A stretch of 64,000 nt of DNA from JBDSWU01 sp038230395 (GTDB lineage Bacteria; Patescibacteriota; Saccharimonadia; Saccharimonadales; UBA4665). A program made the position numbers and the translations under genes. Shown here piece by piece: positions 1 to 8,723 of this stretch. The notes below the pieces were generated by a model that was given only the letters and a program-made list of their open reading frames with translations, ran no database searches and was not told where the DNA came from. The stretch lies in assembly GCA_038230395.1 (NCBI GenBank), contig JBBRNI010000005.1:1-64000 (forward strand), in the 5' to 3' direction. The stretch's first letter is position 1. Each line of letters starts with the position of its first letter.

Positions 1-470
1 CCTTGCCCCCATTATCCATACAAGAATGCGATTTCTGAGCCCTCAAAATAACTATTGATCTGTCACCTTCAAGTCTGAATTCCCAGCCAACAACACTGTT
101 CGCAGAACAACGGAACTAAATATAATTTGTTTAATGTCCGCTGGTTGGTTTGCTTAGGTGCTCAGAAATCACATTCTTGTAATGGGGAAGCATCCGGCTT
201 CGTGATGGGTGAGCAAGAATGGGGGGAATTGATGGCGAAACGCTTTGGAGTGACGACCTCGTGGGGGTGGCATTTCTCGAGATTCAGAATTCTAAAAGGC
301 TAAGAAGTTAATATTTAAGCGATCGGCAAAAGATGTGAAATAATTCAATCTATCAAATATGCCGAGCCAGATTGACTCAGTTGTCGTTACTATGACAATT
401 AAATAGCGCATATGAAAAACGAGTTGCAACCAAGTCCGCAATAGCTACCGAGACGACCTGTTGGACTACA
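1..470 (+). repeat. Dispersed intergenic repeat, copy A
   Basis: This non-coding stretch matches 42601-42915 in conserved blocks in the same order. Block 1 is 1-53 against 42601-42653 (both begin CCTT-CCC and share CGATTT-TGAGC). Block 2 is about 234-306 against 42675-42745 (shared TCTCGAGATTCA and GCTAAG). Block 3 is about 410-470 against 42855-42915 (shared GAAAAA-GAGTTGCA). The spacing from CTCGAG to GAGTTGCA is 144 nt here and 148 nt there. Copy A carries about 150 extra bases between blocks 1 and 2. I see no gene here. Confidence 0.6.
7..187. repeat. Long imperfect inverted repeat (MITE-like or hairpin)
   Basis: The arms at about 7-40 and 160-187 are inverted copies. The right arm starts GCTCAGAAATCACATTCTTG, and the left arm is its complement with one mismatch and a 6-nt insertion. 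They flank about 120 bp. This may be a small non-autonomous element or a stable RNA hairpin inside the dispersed repeat. Copy B lacks the right arm, so an insertion into copy A is plausible. Confidence 0.5.
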
Positions 471-483
471 GAATACAGTCAGA

Positions 484-1719
484 TCAGTCTGATCTCAGTG
501 CTTCTATTGGATCTTTGCGGGCTGCTTTGAGGGCTGGGAAGGAGCCGAAGACAATACCGACTACCAAGGACACGCCGGTGGCTAGTAATATAACTTGCCA
601 ACTTAGGGCGGGTCGGAGATCAGTTGTTAATCTTAGAACACCGTCAATCGCCGCCGCAACAGCAATACCAATAATGCCCCCCGACAAACTCAAGGCTGTG
701 GCTTCAACCATAAATTGTCCGAGTATCTGGCGGTTCGTGGCACCGATAGCTTTACGAATACCAATTTCGTGTAGGCGCTCAACAACCGATACGGACATCA
801 CATTCATAATGCCAATTCCGCCAACAATCAGTGAAATCGCTGCAACGCCAGCTACCAAACTTGTGAGCAGGTTAAGAATATTTGTACTGGCAGCTTGGCT
901 TTGATTTTGCTTGAGCACACTAAAATCACCTTGGCCGCCATGCAAATCACCAAGTTTAGCACTAATCGCACGTACTGTTTTGTCTGACATATTTGCCTGC
1001 TTTGGCTTGGCTAAAATTTCATAAATTGAGGCTGTATTTTTAGTAAGTACTTGAGCTTGGCCATTGGGAATGAAAATCGCGTTATTAAAGTTCGCATCTT
1101 GGCTAAGCGGCGTTGTGTCAAAGGCTTTCATGATGCCTCGAACCATAAACTGTTGATTATGAAAGGTGAATGAACGCCCTAATGGAACTTTTTCGTTGAA
1201 CATTTTTTCGGCTGCCACGCTACCCAATACTGCTACCTGTTCGCTATCGTCATCATCAGTAAAAAACGCTCCATATTCAACCGGTTGATTAAGTAACGTC
1301 GGTAAGTCGGCTGTAGTACCAAGTACCAACCCACCATTGTAATTACCAGTGTCGGCCTTGACGCTTCCGGCTACAGCGGTTAAGGGCGAGGCAGCGGCAA
1401 CCTCTGGCAACCCACGTACGCTTGCCGCGTCAGCTGCCGACAAAGAACCCGTGATGGGAGTGCCCGAAAGTAGTGAAACGTTATTAGTATTGAGGCCATC
1501 ACCAAGCTGCAGTTGCGCCGGACGGACGGTAATAAGGTCAGAGCCTACATGGCGGATCTGCCCGCTAATTTGTTGCTTAACACCCTCACCAATGCTGACA
1601 ATTGTAATAACCGAAGATACGCCGATAATCACGCCTAGCATAGTCCAAAAATTACGCCACTTTGCTCGGCGCATAGAATCTAGACCAGTTTTCAGATGGC
1701 CACGAGTCAAGGATTTCAT
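484..1719 (-). CDS. MacB/FtsX-family ABC transporter permease
   Basis: Membrane subunit of an ABC exporter of the MacB/LolC class, predicted to act at the cytoplasmic membrane on an unknown substrate. The 411 residues show one N-terminal membrane segment (about 24-45), a large extracytoplasmic MacB-type domain (about 50-280), and three C-terminal membrane segments in an FtsX domain. That domain has the usual VVERLHEIGIRKAIGATNRQ stretch and a DPIEALRSD end. The ATG overlaps the stop of the upstream ATPase gene by 4 nt (ATGA), so the two are translationally coupled. The length is normal for the family. No periplasmic adaptor gene is visible nearby. Confidence 0.92.
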   Translation of the reverse strand: MKSLTRGHLKTGLDSMRRAKWRNFWTMLGVIIGVSSVITIVSIGEGVKQQISGQIRHVGSDLITVRPAQLQLGDGLNTNNVSLLSGTPITGSLSAADAASVRGLPEVAAASPLTAVAGSVKADTGNYNGGLVLGTTADLPTLLNQPVEYGAFFTDDDDSEQVAVLGSVAAEKMFNEKVPLGRSFTFHNQQFMVRGIMKAFDTTPLSQDANFNNAIFIPNGQAQVLTKNTASIYEILAKPKQANMSDKTVRAISAKLGDLHGGQGDFSVLKQNQSQAASTNILNLLTSLVAGVAAISLIVGGIGIMNVMSVSVVERLHEIGIRKAIGATNRQILGQFMVEATALSLSGGIIGIAVAAAIDGVLRLTTDLRPALSWQVILLATGVSLVVGIVFGSFPALKAARKDPIEALRSD

Positions 1720-2597
1720 TTTTTGACCTTTCGAGTGGTGCTGGTTTTCGACTTAGGTTTAGACTGTGCGGCTTTTTTAGTTTTACCACGGTTACGTGCT
1801 CCTGGCTTGCTGGGCAAGGCTTTCATTAATGCTGATACGCCAGCCATATCATCATCTTCTGAGGTTGTAGGCAAGGTATACAGGACTTTGCGAGCCTTAC
1901 TTGCAACTTGGCCAAGAGCGGTTTTTTCGTCGTGTATAATTCCTCCGTCATGCATATATACGACCCTAGTGGCGTAGCGGGTAAGCTCTGGGTTATGAGT
2001 TACAAACAGTATGGTGTTACCCATTTTATGGATCTCGCTCAGCAATTCCATTACGAGACGGCTTGCAGCGCTGTCTAAATTACCGGTCGGTTCATCGGCG
2101 ATAATAAGTTTTGGATTATTAACTAAAGCGCGGGCGATCGCCGCGCACTGAGCTTGGCCTCCGCTGAGTTGATTTGGCAGGTAATATTCGCGGTTCTGAA
2201 TGCCAACACGCTCCAGCATTTGGCTAGCTTGCTTTAGGCGCTTACCAACTGATAGTCCCTTGTACGTTAGTGGTAGGGCAACATTTTCGAGCACATTTAG
2301 CCTTGGCAACAGATTGAACGATTGAAAAATGAAACCGATCCTATCACGTCGGATCTTGGCTGCCTGGTTAGGACGCAGCCGCCCGACTTTTTTGTCATCA
2401 AGGTTATAAGTACCATGGCTTGGACGGTCGAGCAGGCCAATAACGTTCATAAGTGTACTTTTACCACAACCGCTTGGGCCCATAATCGCCACGAACTCAC
2501 CATGTTCGATAGACAAGTTGATCTCGTCGAGAGCTAGGGTTGTAGCATCTCCGAAACCATACAGTTTACTGACGTTTTTTAATTCTATAACTGCCAT
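1716..2597 (-). CDS. ABC transporter ATP-binding protein (MacB/LolD class)
   Basis: Cytoplasmic ATPase that would power the neighbouring permease. Visible motifs are Walker A GPSGCGKST (about 40-48), Q-loop FQSFN (about 91), signature LSGGQ (about 144-148), Walker B ending IIADEPTGNLD (about 165-175) and the H-loop THN. Two details are odd. The stretch after the signature reads AQCAAIARAL where QQQRVAIARA is usual, so the conserved Arg is Cys. A Lys/Ser-rich basic tail of about 60 residues (about 235-293) follows the ATPase core. It is first of a two-gene operon with the permease. Confidence 0.93.
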   Translation of the reverse strand: MAVIELKNVSKLYGFGDATTLALDEINLSIEHGEFVAIMGPSGCGKSTLMNVIGLLDRPSHGTYNLDDKKVGRLRPNQAAKIRRDRIGFIFQSFNLLPRLNVLENVALPLTYKGLSVGKRLKQASQMLERVGIQNREYYLPNQLSGGQAQCAAIARALVNNPKLIIADEPTGNLDSAASRLVMELLSEIHKMGNTILFVTHNPELTRYATRVVYMHDGGIIHDEKTALGQVASKARKVLYTLPTTSEDDDMAGVSALMKALPSKPGARNRGKTKKAAQSKPKSKTSTTRKVKK

Positions 2598-2723
2598 TTG
2601 TCTACACAGTTTAAACTGGTACCACGCTTCGCCGCAAGCACCTTTATATTAATTTTGTCATTTTATTCATGCTTATGCAAATATATAGTACAAGCATGTG
2701 TCCCCTGATTAGCATTTTATCTG

Positions 2724-2729
2724 TATAAT
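2724..2729 (+). promoter_or_regulatory. -10 box of tRNA-Ser
   Basis: TATAAT lies 12 nt before the mature 5' end of tRNA-Ser. No good -35 hexamer is seen. Confidence 0.6.
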
Positions 2730-2740
2730 ACTCGGAATGC

Positions 2741-2828
2741 GGAGGGGTCGCATAGTGGCCTAGTGCGCCATCTTGGAAAGGTGGTAAGGGGCAACCCTTC
2801 GAGGGTTCAAATCCCTCTCCCTCCGCCA
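2741..2828 (+). tRNA. tRNA-Ser (GGA)
   Basis: Class II tRNA of 88 nt with encoded CCA. The acceptor GGAGGGG pairs with TCCCTCC, with one G-U pair. The anticodon loop TTGGAAA gives anticodon GGA (UCC codon). There is a long variable arm and a T-arm with GGTTCAAATCC. The discriminator is G, as expected for serine. Confidence 0.96.
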
Positions 2829-2835
2829 TAATCAG

Positions 2836-3666
2836 CTATTCAAACTGTTTTGCCAAGGCAAATGTAGCTAGTTCAGCGACAGCCGTCCACATTGTTTGCT
2901 TTGGCACATATGAATTATCAATCACAATGGGCAACGGGGATGGCTCAGATTGCCATGATTCTGCAATAATCTTCTGGGCCGATTGCTCGCCAGGTACATA
3001 GGATACGTGCGTTTCTGGCCACCAAAATGGCCACTCAGCCCGGCTGCGATCAAGCGCTCTTCGGTGGGCTATATTTTCGACAATTGGCGCTAACTGCTCA
3101 TTTGTAGGATGCTTAACACCGCTCCCTAGTAGCACTCGAGAAGCAGCCACTGATGGTTCGCAGGTCATATATATATCTAAAATTGTTTTAGTAGTCACGC
3201 CCGGTACGCGCACATGTTCTTCCACGTGACGACGAGGGTTTCGACCATCTAGTATCATTACCTTCGCGCCGGCCGCGGCAGCTTGCTTAACCGACTGAAC
3301 GTACCAATCAACTGCGGCTTTCTGAGCTATCGGCAACTCACCGAGTAGTGACACCGAGCTCGATATAGCGGGGCGTTGTAAATCTCCCAGCGCTGGGTCA
3401 ACTCTGAAGGCACCACCGTTTTCATACAGCTCAGTCGCGGCAGCTTCCAGTTCAGCGCGATCTGGCAGATCATCATGTTCATCCAGCTCTAACTGTCGAC
3501 GTATAATTGCCACATAGCGCCTAAAAAAATCTCCCGCCACATCATAATAAATAGGAATGCCCTGGGTTTTCAGGGCCTTGGCAATGGCTTCGCTGGCGGC
3601 ACCTTTGCCGGTCTTGGTTTCGCCTTCTATGTAGATGGCTAGCAAGTCGCCAGAATTTTGACTCAT
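2836..3666 (-). CDS. P-loop nucleotide-kinase-like protein (cytidylate-kinase-like)
   Basis: A predicted cytoplasmic P-loop kinase of 276 residues. The N-terminus has a P-loop of the form GETKTGKGAA (about 15-24), and a mid-protein LDGRN motif (about 140) resembles the DGRD motif of CMP kinases. The substrate cannot be fixed from sequence, and dTMP/CMP-type kinases are the closest I recognise. I chose the ATG at 3666 over an upstream TTG because TAGACT lies 8 nt before it, matching the leaderless pattern of this genome. It is divergent from xthA, with the two -10 boxes in a 47-bp gap. Confidence 0.6.
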   Translation of the reverse strand: MSQNSGDLLAIYIEGETKTGKGAASEAIAKALKTQGIPIYYDVAGDFFRRYVAIIRRQLELDEHDDLPDRAELEAAATELYENGGAFRVDPALGDLQRPAISSSVSLLGELPIAQKAAVDWYVQSVKQAAAAGAKVMILDGRNPRRHVEEHVRVPGVTTKTILDIYMTCEPSVAASRVLLGSGVKHPTNEQLAPIVENIAHRRALDRSRAEWPFWWPETHVSYVPGEQSAQKIIAESWQSEPSPLPIVIDNSYVPKQTMWTAVAELATFALAKQFE

Positions 3667-3701
3667 TGCTGCTAAGTCTAGCAAAATTACATACCCAAAG
3701 C

Positions 3702-3707
3702 TATACT
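3702..3707 (+). promoter_or_regulatory. Leaderless -10 box (xthA)
   Basis: TATACT followed by exactly 6 nt and the ATG at 3714. It decides the start of xthA, since an in-frame upstream TTG at 3666 would lie ahead of the promoter. Confidence 0.65.
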
Positions 3708-3713
3708 GACGCT

Positions 3714-4511
3714 ATGAAGTTATACTCCTGGAACGTCAATGGTATACGCGCTGTTCAGAAAAAGGGTTTGTGGGATCCATTTATCGCGGCGGAGCAGCCA
3801 GATATTATTTGCCTTCAAGAAATAAAAGCTAAACCGGAACAGATTGACATAGATTTGCATGGCTATAAGGCCTTTTGGTTCTCTGCCGAAAAGCCAGGCT
3901 ACAGCGGCACGGCAATCCTCAGCAAAATCGCTCCGCTGCAGGTTGTTAACGGCTTTCCAGATGACATTATTAAGCAGTACAACGTTACTGGCGATACCTA
4001 CGGCAACCCCAATCAAGAGGGCAGGGTCATAGCCGCTGAATTTGACAAGTTCTGGATTGTGACAGTTTACACACCTAACGCTAAAGATGATCTAAGCCGT
4101 ATTCCGCTGCGCTCGCAGCATTGGGATCCAGCATTTTTAGCATATTGTCAGCAGTTAGAAACATCAAAACCAGTCGTCTTTTGTGGTGACCTAAATGTGG
4201 CCCATGCCGAAGATGATCTAGCGAATCCTAAGCCAAACCGTGGCAAAAAGGGTTTTACTGACGAAGAACGTCAGGGCTTTAGTAACTTTGTAGCAGCTGG
4301 CTTCGTCGACACACTCCGCCTGTTCGTGCAGGGCAACGGTCATTACAGCTGGTGGTCACACTTCGCCAAAGCTCGCGATCGTAACGTTGGCTGGCGCATT
4401 GATTACTTCCTAGTTTCTAAAAGCCTCAAAGGCAAGGTCAGCGCCGCGGCCATACACGCCAATGTTTTTGGCTCAGACCACTGTCCAGTATCTGTTACAC
4501 TAGGTATATAA
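3714..4511 (+). CDS. xthA: Exodeoxyribonuclease III (AP endonuclease)
   Basis: Cytoplasmic base-excision-repair enzyme that cleaves at abasic sites and degrades 3' ends. The 265 residues are full length for the ExoIII/EEP family. The N-terminus MKLYSWNVNGIRA is typical, LQEIK carries the metal-binding Glu at about 36, GDLNVAH is in the middle, RIDYFLVS follows, and the C-terminal SDHCPV carries the catalytic His. The start follows a TATACT box by 6 nt, implying a leaderless message. The Nudix gene follows 9 nt after the stop. Confidence 0.95.
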   Translation: MKLYSWNVNGIRAVQKKGLWDPFIAAEQPDIICLQEIKAKPEQIDIDLHGYKAFWFSAEKPGYSGTAILSKIAPLQVVNGFPDDIIKQYNVTGDTYGNPNQEGRVIAAEFDKFWIVTVYTPNAKDDLSRIPLRSQHWDPAFLAYCQQLETSKPVVFCGDLNVAHAEDDLANPKPNRGKKGFTDEERQGFSNFVAAGFVDTLRLFVQGNGHYSWWSHFAKARDRNVGWRIDYFLVSKSLKGKVSAAAIHANVFGSDHCPVSVTLGI

Positions 4512-4520
4512 GGGTTCATC

Positions 4521-5027
4521 ATGAATGATCTCATCAATCTAGTAAATGAACAGGGCGTTATAACTGGACGGATGGAACGTTCCGAGATGAAGGCCGACGA
4601 TAGATGCCTAGCAGTGGCCCTATGGATCACTAATAACCTCGGTGATGTTCTGCTAGCCAAGCGTGGCCCACGGCAAACCGTCAACCCAAACATGTGGAGC
4701 ATAGCCGTCGAGGGTATGGTCGACATCGGTGAAGCGCAAAAAGATGCTGCTCAGCGTGAGGCTTTTGAAGAGTTGGGATTACGTAATCTAGACATTCCTG
4801 ACGCCGTCGTTGGGCATATCAATCATGGCTCAAGTCGAGGCCTGCGCCATAAGCAAGTCTATGCCATCAGCGCCGGTATATCCGTAGATGACATTTTTCT
4901 AGAAGACAAAGGAGAAGTAGCTGCCATTAAATTTGTACCAACTGTCGAACTCCGGCCAATCTGGGAGGCCGAGCCTGACAGCTTCGTCGGGCATTTTCCA
5001 CTATTCCTTGAGCTGTTCGATTTATAA
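4521..5027 (+). CDS. Nudix hydrolase
   Basis: Predicted pyrophosphohydrolase of 168 residues. A complete Nudix box (GX5EX7REUXEEXGU) runs from G-M-V-D-I-G-E to R-E-A-F-E-E-L-G-L at about 71-93. The N-terminal half resembles isopentenyl-diphosphate-isomerase-like Nudix proteins in having a V-A-L-W strand and an LLAKR segment. The substrate is unknown; nucleotide sanitation would fit its place directly behind xthA. It is probably in the xthA operon. Confidence 0.85.
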   Translation: MNDLINLVNEQGVITGRMERSEMKADDRCLAVALWITNNLGDVLLAKRGPRQTVNPNMWSIAVEGMVDIGEAQKDAAQREAFEELGLRNLDIPDAVVGHINHGSSRGLRHKQVYAISAGISVDDIFLEDKGEVAAIKFVPTVELRPIWEAEPDSFVGHFPLFLELFDL

Positions 5028-5099
5028 GGTAGTTATAAGGTTATGATAGGCGCTAGGGTATAACATCTATCTGTTTAGTAGCAAACTTACCAGAGGTGG

Positions 5100-5105
5100 T
5101 ACACT
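5100..5105 (+). promoter_or_regulatory. Leaderless -10 box (alpha/beta hydrolase)
   Basis: TACACT followed by 6 nt and the ATG at 5112. Confidence 0.6.
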
Positions 5106-5111
5106 GGTGCT

Positions 5112-6044
5112 ATGAAGACTGAACTCATTCAATTACTTGCGACCGATAAGCTAATGCTACCTGGCTTGCTATACACACCGGATAAACCTACCAAAAAAGC
5201 TGCTATTTGGTTACATGGCATGGGTGATAGCGGTATGTTCTATAATCCCAAGCGGATTAATGCTCTCGGTGCAGCGCTAACTGATCAAGGCATCGCATTT
5301 CTTAGTTTTAATAATCGTGGGGCGCATGATAAAAAGACACTGTCAATACAGGACGATAGCCTACCAAAAGCTGAACGCGACTTTCAAGGCGGCACTCACT
5401 ACGAGTTAATCGTTGACTGTGTCAAAGACATAGATGGCGCGGTTCAATTCTTGAAGGACAGAAAATATACCGAATTTTACCTAATTGGGCACAGCACAGG
5501 GGCAAACAAAATCTGTGTCTACAACCAACGTGCTGCCAAGAATCCATTTAGCAAATATGTCTTGGCTGGCCCCGGTGACGACAGCGGCTTGTTCTACTCA
5601 GAGCTAGGGGAAGCTTTGTTTACTAAAGCACTAGCCAAGGCCAAAGAACTCAAAAAATCTGGTAACAGACTGGTGATTATGCCAGAAGACAGTGGCATGC
5701 ACCCGTTTAGTGCTCAGTCAGCCTATGACATTATGAATCCCAACGGTGACTACAATACCTTTCCGTTTTACGAAGTTGCTACCAAGCGGCTTGGTACCAA
5801 AGCCTTATTTGAGGCCTACCGCAAGATCCGCATTCCCATACTGACGGTTTACGGCGAAAATGATGAGTTCGCTTACACAGCTGGCACAGTCAGCGACGCC
5901 TTAATTATGCTTGAGGACAACACGCATGAAAGCATAGTTAACGACTGCGGCTTCTTGACAATTCCGAATACTGATCACGGCTTTCACGGAGCGGAGGATA
6001 CGTTCGCAAAAGCAGTGGCTGACTGGCTGGGCGGAAAGCGCTAG
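5112..6044 (+). CDS. Alpha/beta-hydrolase fold protein
   Basis: Cytoplasmic hydrolase of 310 residues without a signal peptide. The nucleophile elbow GHSTG (126-130, Ser128), an oxyanion-side HGMGDSG (about 35-41), an acid-bearing VYGENDEF and a C-terminal NTDHGFHG with the likely catalytic His make a complete triad. It resembles DUF1749-like or serine-aminopeptidase-like families, and its substrate is unknown. It heads a run of same-strand genes: HAD phosphatase 1 nt after its stop, then a YjeF-C-like protein. Confidence 0.8.
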   Translation: MKTELIQLLATDKLMLPGLLYTPDKPTKKAAIWLHGMGDSGMFYNPKRINALGAALTDQGIAFLSFNNRGAHDKKTLSIQDDSLPKAERDFQGGTHYELIVDCVKDIDGAVQFLKDRKYTEFYLIGHSTGANKICVYNQRAAKNPFSKYVLAGPGDDSGLFYSELGEALFTKALAKAKELKKSGNRLVIMPEDSGMHPFSAQSAYDIMNPNGDYNTFPFYEVATKRLGTKALFEAYRKIRIPILTVYGENDEFAYTAGTVSDALIMLEDNTHESIVNDCGFLTIPNTDHGFHGAEDTFAKAVADWLGGKR

Positions 6045-6045
6045 T

Positions 6046-6780
6046 ATGACCAACCCCGATGAACAGCCGAGACCCTTCGCTGTCTTCGACATAGATGGCA
6101 CAGTTATACGCTGGCAACTCTACCACGCCATCGTCGACGCTCTCCTGCGCCAGGGTTATATTGATGGCGAACGTTTCGAGGCGGTCCGTATCGCCCGTAT
6201 GAGTTGGAAACGACGCGTCGGTAGTGATTCATTTAATGAGTACGAAGCTGAACTCGTCAAAGTCTTCAATGACGCGCTCAAAGGTTTACCAGTGAATATG
6301 CTCGAAATGGCCGCTCAAACTGTCTTTGGCGAATACAAAGAACAAGTCTATGCCTATACACGCGATCTGATTCACGAACTAAAACAACAGGGTTATCTAC
6401 TGTTTGTTATCTCTGGTTCGCCCTCGTTAATTGTCAAGAAACTAGCCGAATATTATGATTTTGATGACTATGCGGCCACTGAATACGTGCAACAGAACGG
6501 CTACTTCACAGGCGAAATAGATCAAACTATCGGCAAGAAGGGCGAATTATTACAGCAGCTCATGACCAAGCACAACCTGGAAACATCAGGTAGTATCGGT
6601 ATTGGCGATAGTGAAGGTGATATCGCCATGCTAGAACTGTGCGAACGGCCGATAGCTTTCAACCCGAGCAAGGACTTGTTCAAGCATGCCCAAATTAATA
6701 AGTGGGAGATTGTGGTAGAACGCAAAAACGTTATCTACAATCTTAGTGCCAAACAAGGGCATTACCATTTAGATAAATAG
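6046..6780 (+). CDS. HAD-superfamily phosphatase (SerB/IB-like)
   Basis: Predicted cytoplasmic phosphatase of 244 residues. Motif I is FDIDGT (nucleophile Asp about 15), motif II is VISGSPS, and motifs III/IV are covered by the Lys in IGKKGE and GIGDSEGD. An alpha-helical cap lies between motifs I and II, as in class IB (phosphoserine-phosphatase-like) enzymes. The start ATG follows the previous stop by one base. The substrate is not predictable; a general phosphomonoesterase role is the safe call. Confidence 0.82.
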   Translation: MTNPDEQPRPFAVFDIDGTVIRWQLYHAIVDALLRQGYIDGERFEAVRIARMSWKRRVGSDSFNEYEAELVKVFNDALKGLPVNMLEMAAQTVFGEYKEQVYAYTRDLIHELKQQGYLLFVISGSPSLIVKKLAEYYDFDDYAATEYVQQNGYFTGEIDQTIGKKGELLQQLMTKHNLETSGSIGIGDSEGDIAMLELCERPIAFNPSKDLFKHAQINKWEIVVERKNVIYNLSAKQGHYHLDK

Positions 6781-6795
6781 CTCGGAACCGTATCA

Positions 6796-7590
6796 ATGCA
6801 AGACTACTGGCTTAAACAACAACCCGATAAACCACTCTACCCAGACTTATTGTGGAGCCGCCCAGAAAATAAGCTCCAAGCAGGTAAACTCCTCATTATT
6901 GGTGGCAATAGCCAAGGCTTCGCCGCGGCAGGGGAAGCCTTTGGTACAGCAAGCAAGGCAGGTGTAGGCACCGCGCGCGTCTTGCTACCTGTTAGCCTGC
7001 AAAAAACTGTTGGTCGTATTTTTGAGGTAGGTGAATACGCTGCCAGCACCCCGAGTGGTAGCTTTAGTAAAGCTGCCCTGGCTGAGTACTTAGACATGAG
7101 CCTCTGGGCAGATGGGGTATTGCTGGCAGGTGATCTAGGACGCAATTCCGAAACCGCTATACTGCTTGAGTCATATCTCGACAAATATCCTGGTCAAGTC
7201 ACATTAACTAGAGATGTCATTACGTACTTCGGCGAACTACCGACTGTGGTGCTGACTCGACCTAGAACGTTGTTGGTGCTCAGTATGTCACAATTACAAA
7301 AATTAGGTGTTAGCAGCCGTTTCACCATGGCCTTTACGCTGAGCATGGATCTGCTACGGCTCATTGAAAACTTACACGAGTTCACCAAACGCTACCCAAT
7401 TGCTATCATCACCAAACACCACGATACGATCATAGTTGCAGTGGATGGACTAATTAGTACGACCAAGCTCATAACCGACCTTAAGGTCTGGCGCTTGCTC
7501 ACTGCTACTTACGCCAGTGTTTGGATGCTACAAAACCCTACTAAGCCGTTTGAGGCTTTGACTACGGCGGTTCATGAAGCCAGTCAGTAA
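6796..7590 (+). CDS. NAD(P)H-hydrate dehydratase-like protein (YjeF C-terminal fold)
   Basis: 264 residues resembling the ribokinase-like YjeF-C/NnrD family, which dehydrates damaged NAD(P)H hydrate using ADP or ATP. The early GKLLIIGGNSQGFAAAGEAF stretch followed by an Ala-rich helix and a GVGTARV strand matches that family's start, and ADGVLLAGDLG corresponds to its ADALVIGPGLG segment. The canonical nucleotide-binding N(A)GD stretch near the C-terminus is not obvious, so activity may be lost or changed. It is the last gene of the run starting at 5112. Confidence 0.5.
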   Translation: MQDYWLKQQPDKPLYPDLLWSRPENKLQAGKLLIIGGNSQGFAAAGEAFGTASKAGVGTARVLLPVSLQKTVGRIFEVGEYAASTPSGSFSKAALAEYLDMSLWADGVLLAGDLGRNSETAILLESYLDKYPGQVTLTRDVITYFGELPTVVLTRPRTLLVLSMSQLQKLGVSSRFTMAFTLSMDLLRLIENLHEFTKRYPIAIITKHHDTIIVAVDGLISTTKLITDLKVWRLLTATYASVWMLQNPTKPFEALTTAVHEASQ

Positions 7591-7618
7591 GTGTCGCGTA
7601 CTGCTCTAGTCAATGTCG

Positions 7619-7624
7619 TATACT
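7619..7624 (+). promoter_or_regulatory. Leaderless -10 box (Cys/His-rich protein)
   Basis: TATACT followed by 7 nt and the ATG at 7632. Confidence 0.6.
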
Positions 7625-7631
7625 ACTACTT

Positions 7632-8723
7632 ATGCTTAGCAAAATAAATCGCGCCCATAAACTTGCGCCAATCTTGGCAATATCTGGCGTGATTATAGTA
7701 GGGTTACTACTGCTAAGTTTCTATTCATCTACGCATACGGACGTTAAGAGCGCTGCGAAATCTTCATATAATACGACGTTTCATTACAGCTGTAACACCG
7801 CAGACAAAACAAGCTTATCTTGCCAAGAGCAAAAGTACTCCGATATGACCAGCAGGCTGGGAGCAGTAGTCAGTTTCGCTGCACTTAAAAAAGCGTATAG
7901 CAGTGACGCGGCTACTAAAGCAAACTGCCATCAGATTACTCATGCCATCGGGCGTGCCGAAGCTGACAGTGTCAAGGATGTAGCCCAAGCCTACGCTCTG
8001 GGTGATAATTTTTGTTGGTCAGGTTATTATCACGGCGTCATGGAATCAATTGTTATCCATATTGGAAGTAAAAAGATGAATGCCAATTTAGCGACTATCT
8101 GCGCGCCCCTGAAGGCACAAAAGCTGTATTCCTTCGCCCACTACAACTGCGTCCATGGGCTGGGACACGGCATCATGTACAATGACGGCAGCGAGCTTTT
8201 CACCGCCCTCAAAACATGTGATTTGCTTGAAAGCAGTTGGGAGCGTCAATCGTGCTACGGGGGTACCTTTATGGAGAATGAGATGGAAGAGGTCAATCCT
8301 GACCACACAACCGCTTACCTCAAAGCTGATGAGCCCATGTACCCATGTACGGCAGTCGATGAAACATACAAATACCAGTGTTATCTAATGCAAACTTCGC
8401 ACGCGCTTAAGCTAGCGAACAGCGACTTCTCACAAGTATTTACCGAATGCGCCGCGGTTGAATCAAACTTCGCGGCCGTCTGCTACCAAAGCCTCGGGAG
8501 AGACGCATCTGGCAACAGCATTAGTCAGGTTGAGCCAACAAAAACTAGCTGTATGTACGGCCCAGATCAAACGGCCCGCCAAAATTGCATTATTGGAGCC
8601 GTCAAAGATTTTGTTTCCTATTATCATAGCGACCAGCAGGCAACACAGCTCTGTAACGCCCTAGATTCTTCATTGCAGCCAGTCTGCCAGACCACTACAG
8701 ACAGCTACTACAAAACTTTGTAG
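7632..8723 (+). CDS. Secreted Cys/His-rich protein of unknown function
   Basis: I do not recognise a named family. The 363 residues have one N-terminal membrane segment (about 12-33), with the rest outside the membrane. Sixteen cysteines, all after the membrane segment, are mostly paired at regular spacing and are accompanied by histidines in local motifs: CHQITHAIGR, CWSGYYHG and CVHGLGHGIMY. The later part repeats a C-x(9-13)-C pattern four times. This suggests a disulfide-stabilised repeat protein, a metal/haem-binding one, or both. A CCACC/GGTGG hairpin follows the stop at about 8739-8760. The start follows a TATACT box. Confidence 0.75.
   Translation: MLSKINRAHKLAPILAISGVIIVGLLLLSFYSSTHTDVKSAAKSSYNTTFHYSCNTADKTSLSCQEQKYSDMTSRLGAVVSFAALKKAYSSDAATKANCHQITHAIGRAEADSVKDVAQAYALGDNFCWSGYYHGVMESIVIHIGSKKMNANLATICAPLKAQKLYSFAHYNCVHGLGHGIMYNDGSELFTALKTCDLLESSWERQSCYGGTFMENEMEEVNPDHTTAYLKADEPMYPCTAVDETYKYQCYLMQTSHALKLANSDFSQVFTECAAVESNFAAVCYQSLGRDASGNSISQVEPTKTSCMYGPDQTARQNCIIGAVKDFVSYYHSDQQATQLCNALDSSLQPVCQTTTDSYYKTL

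Noticed and set aside
2644..2829. 61-residue minus-strand protein
   Set aside because: It is the complement of tRNA-Ser; GEGFEPSKG-like translations are a known artefact of tRNA genes.
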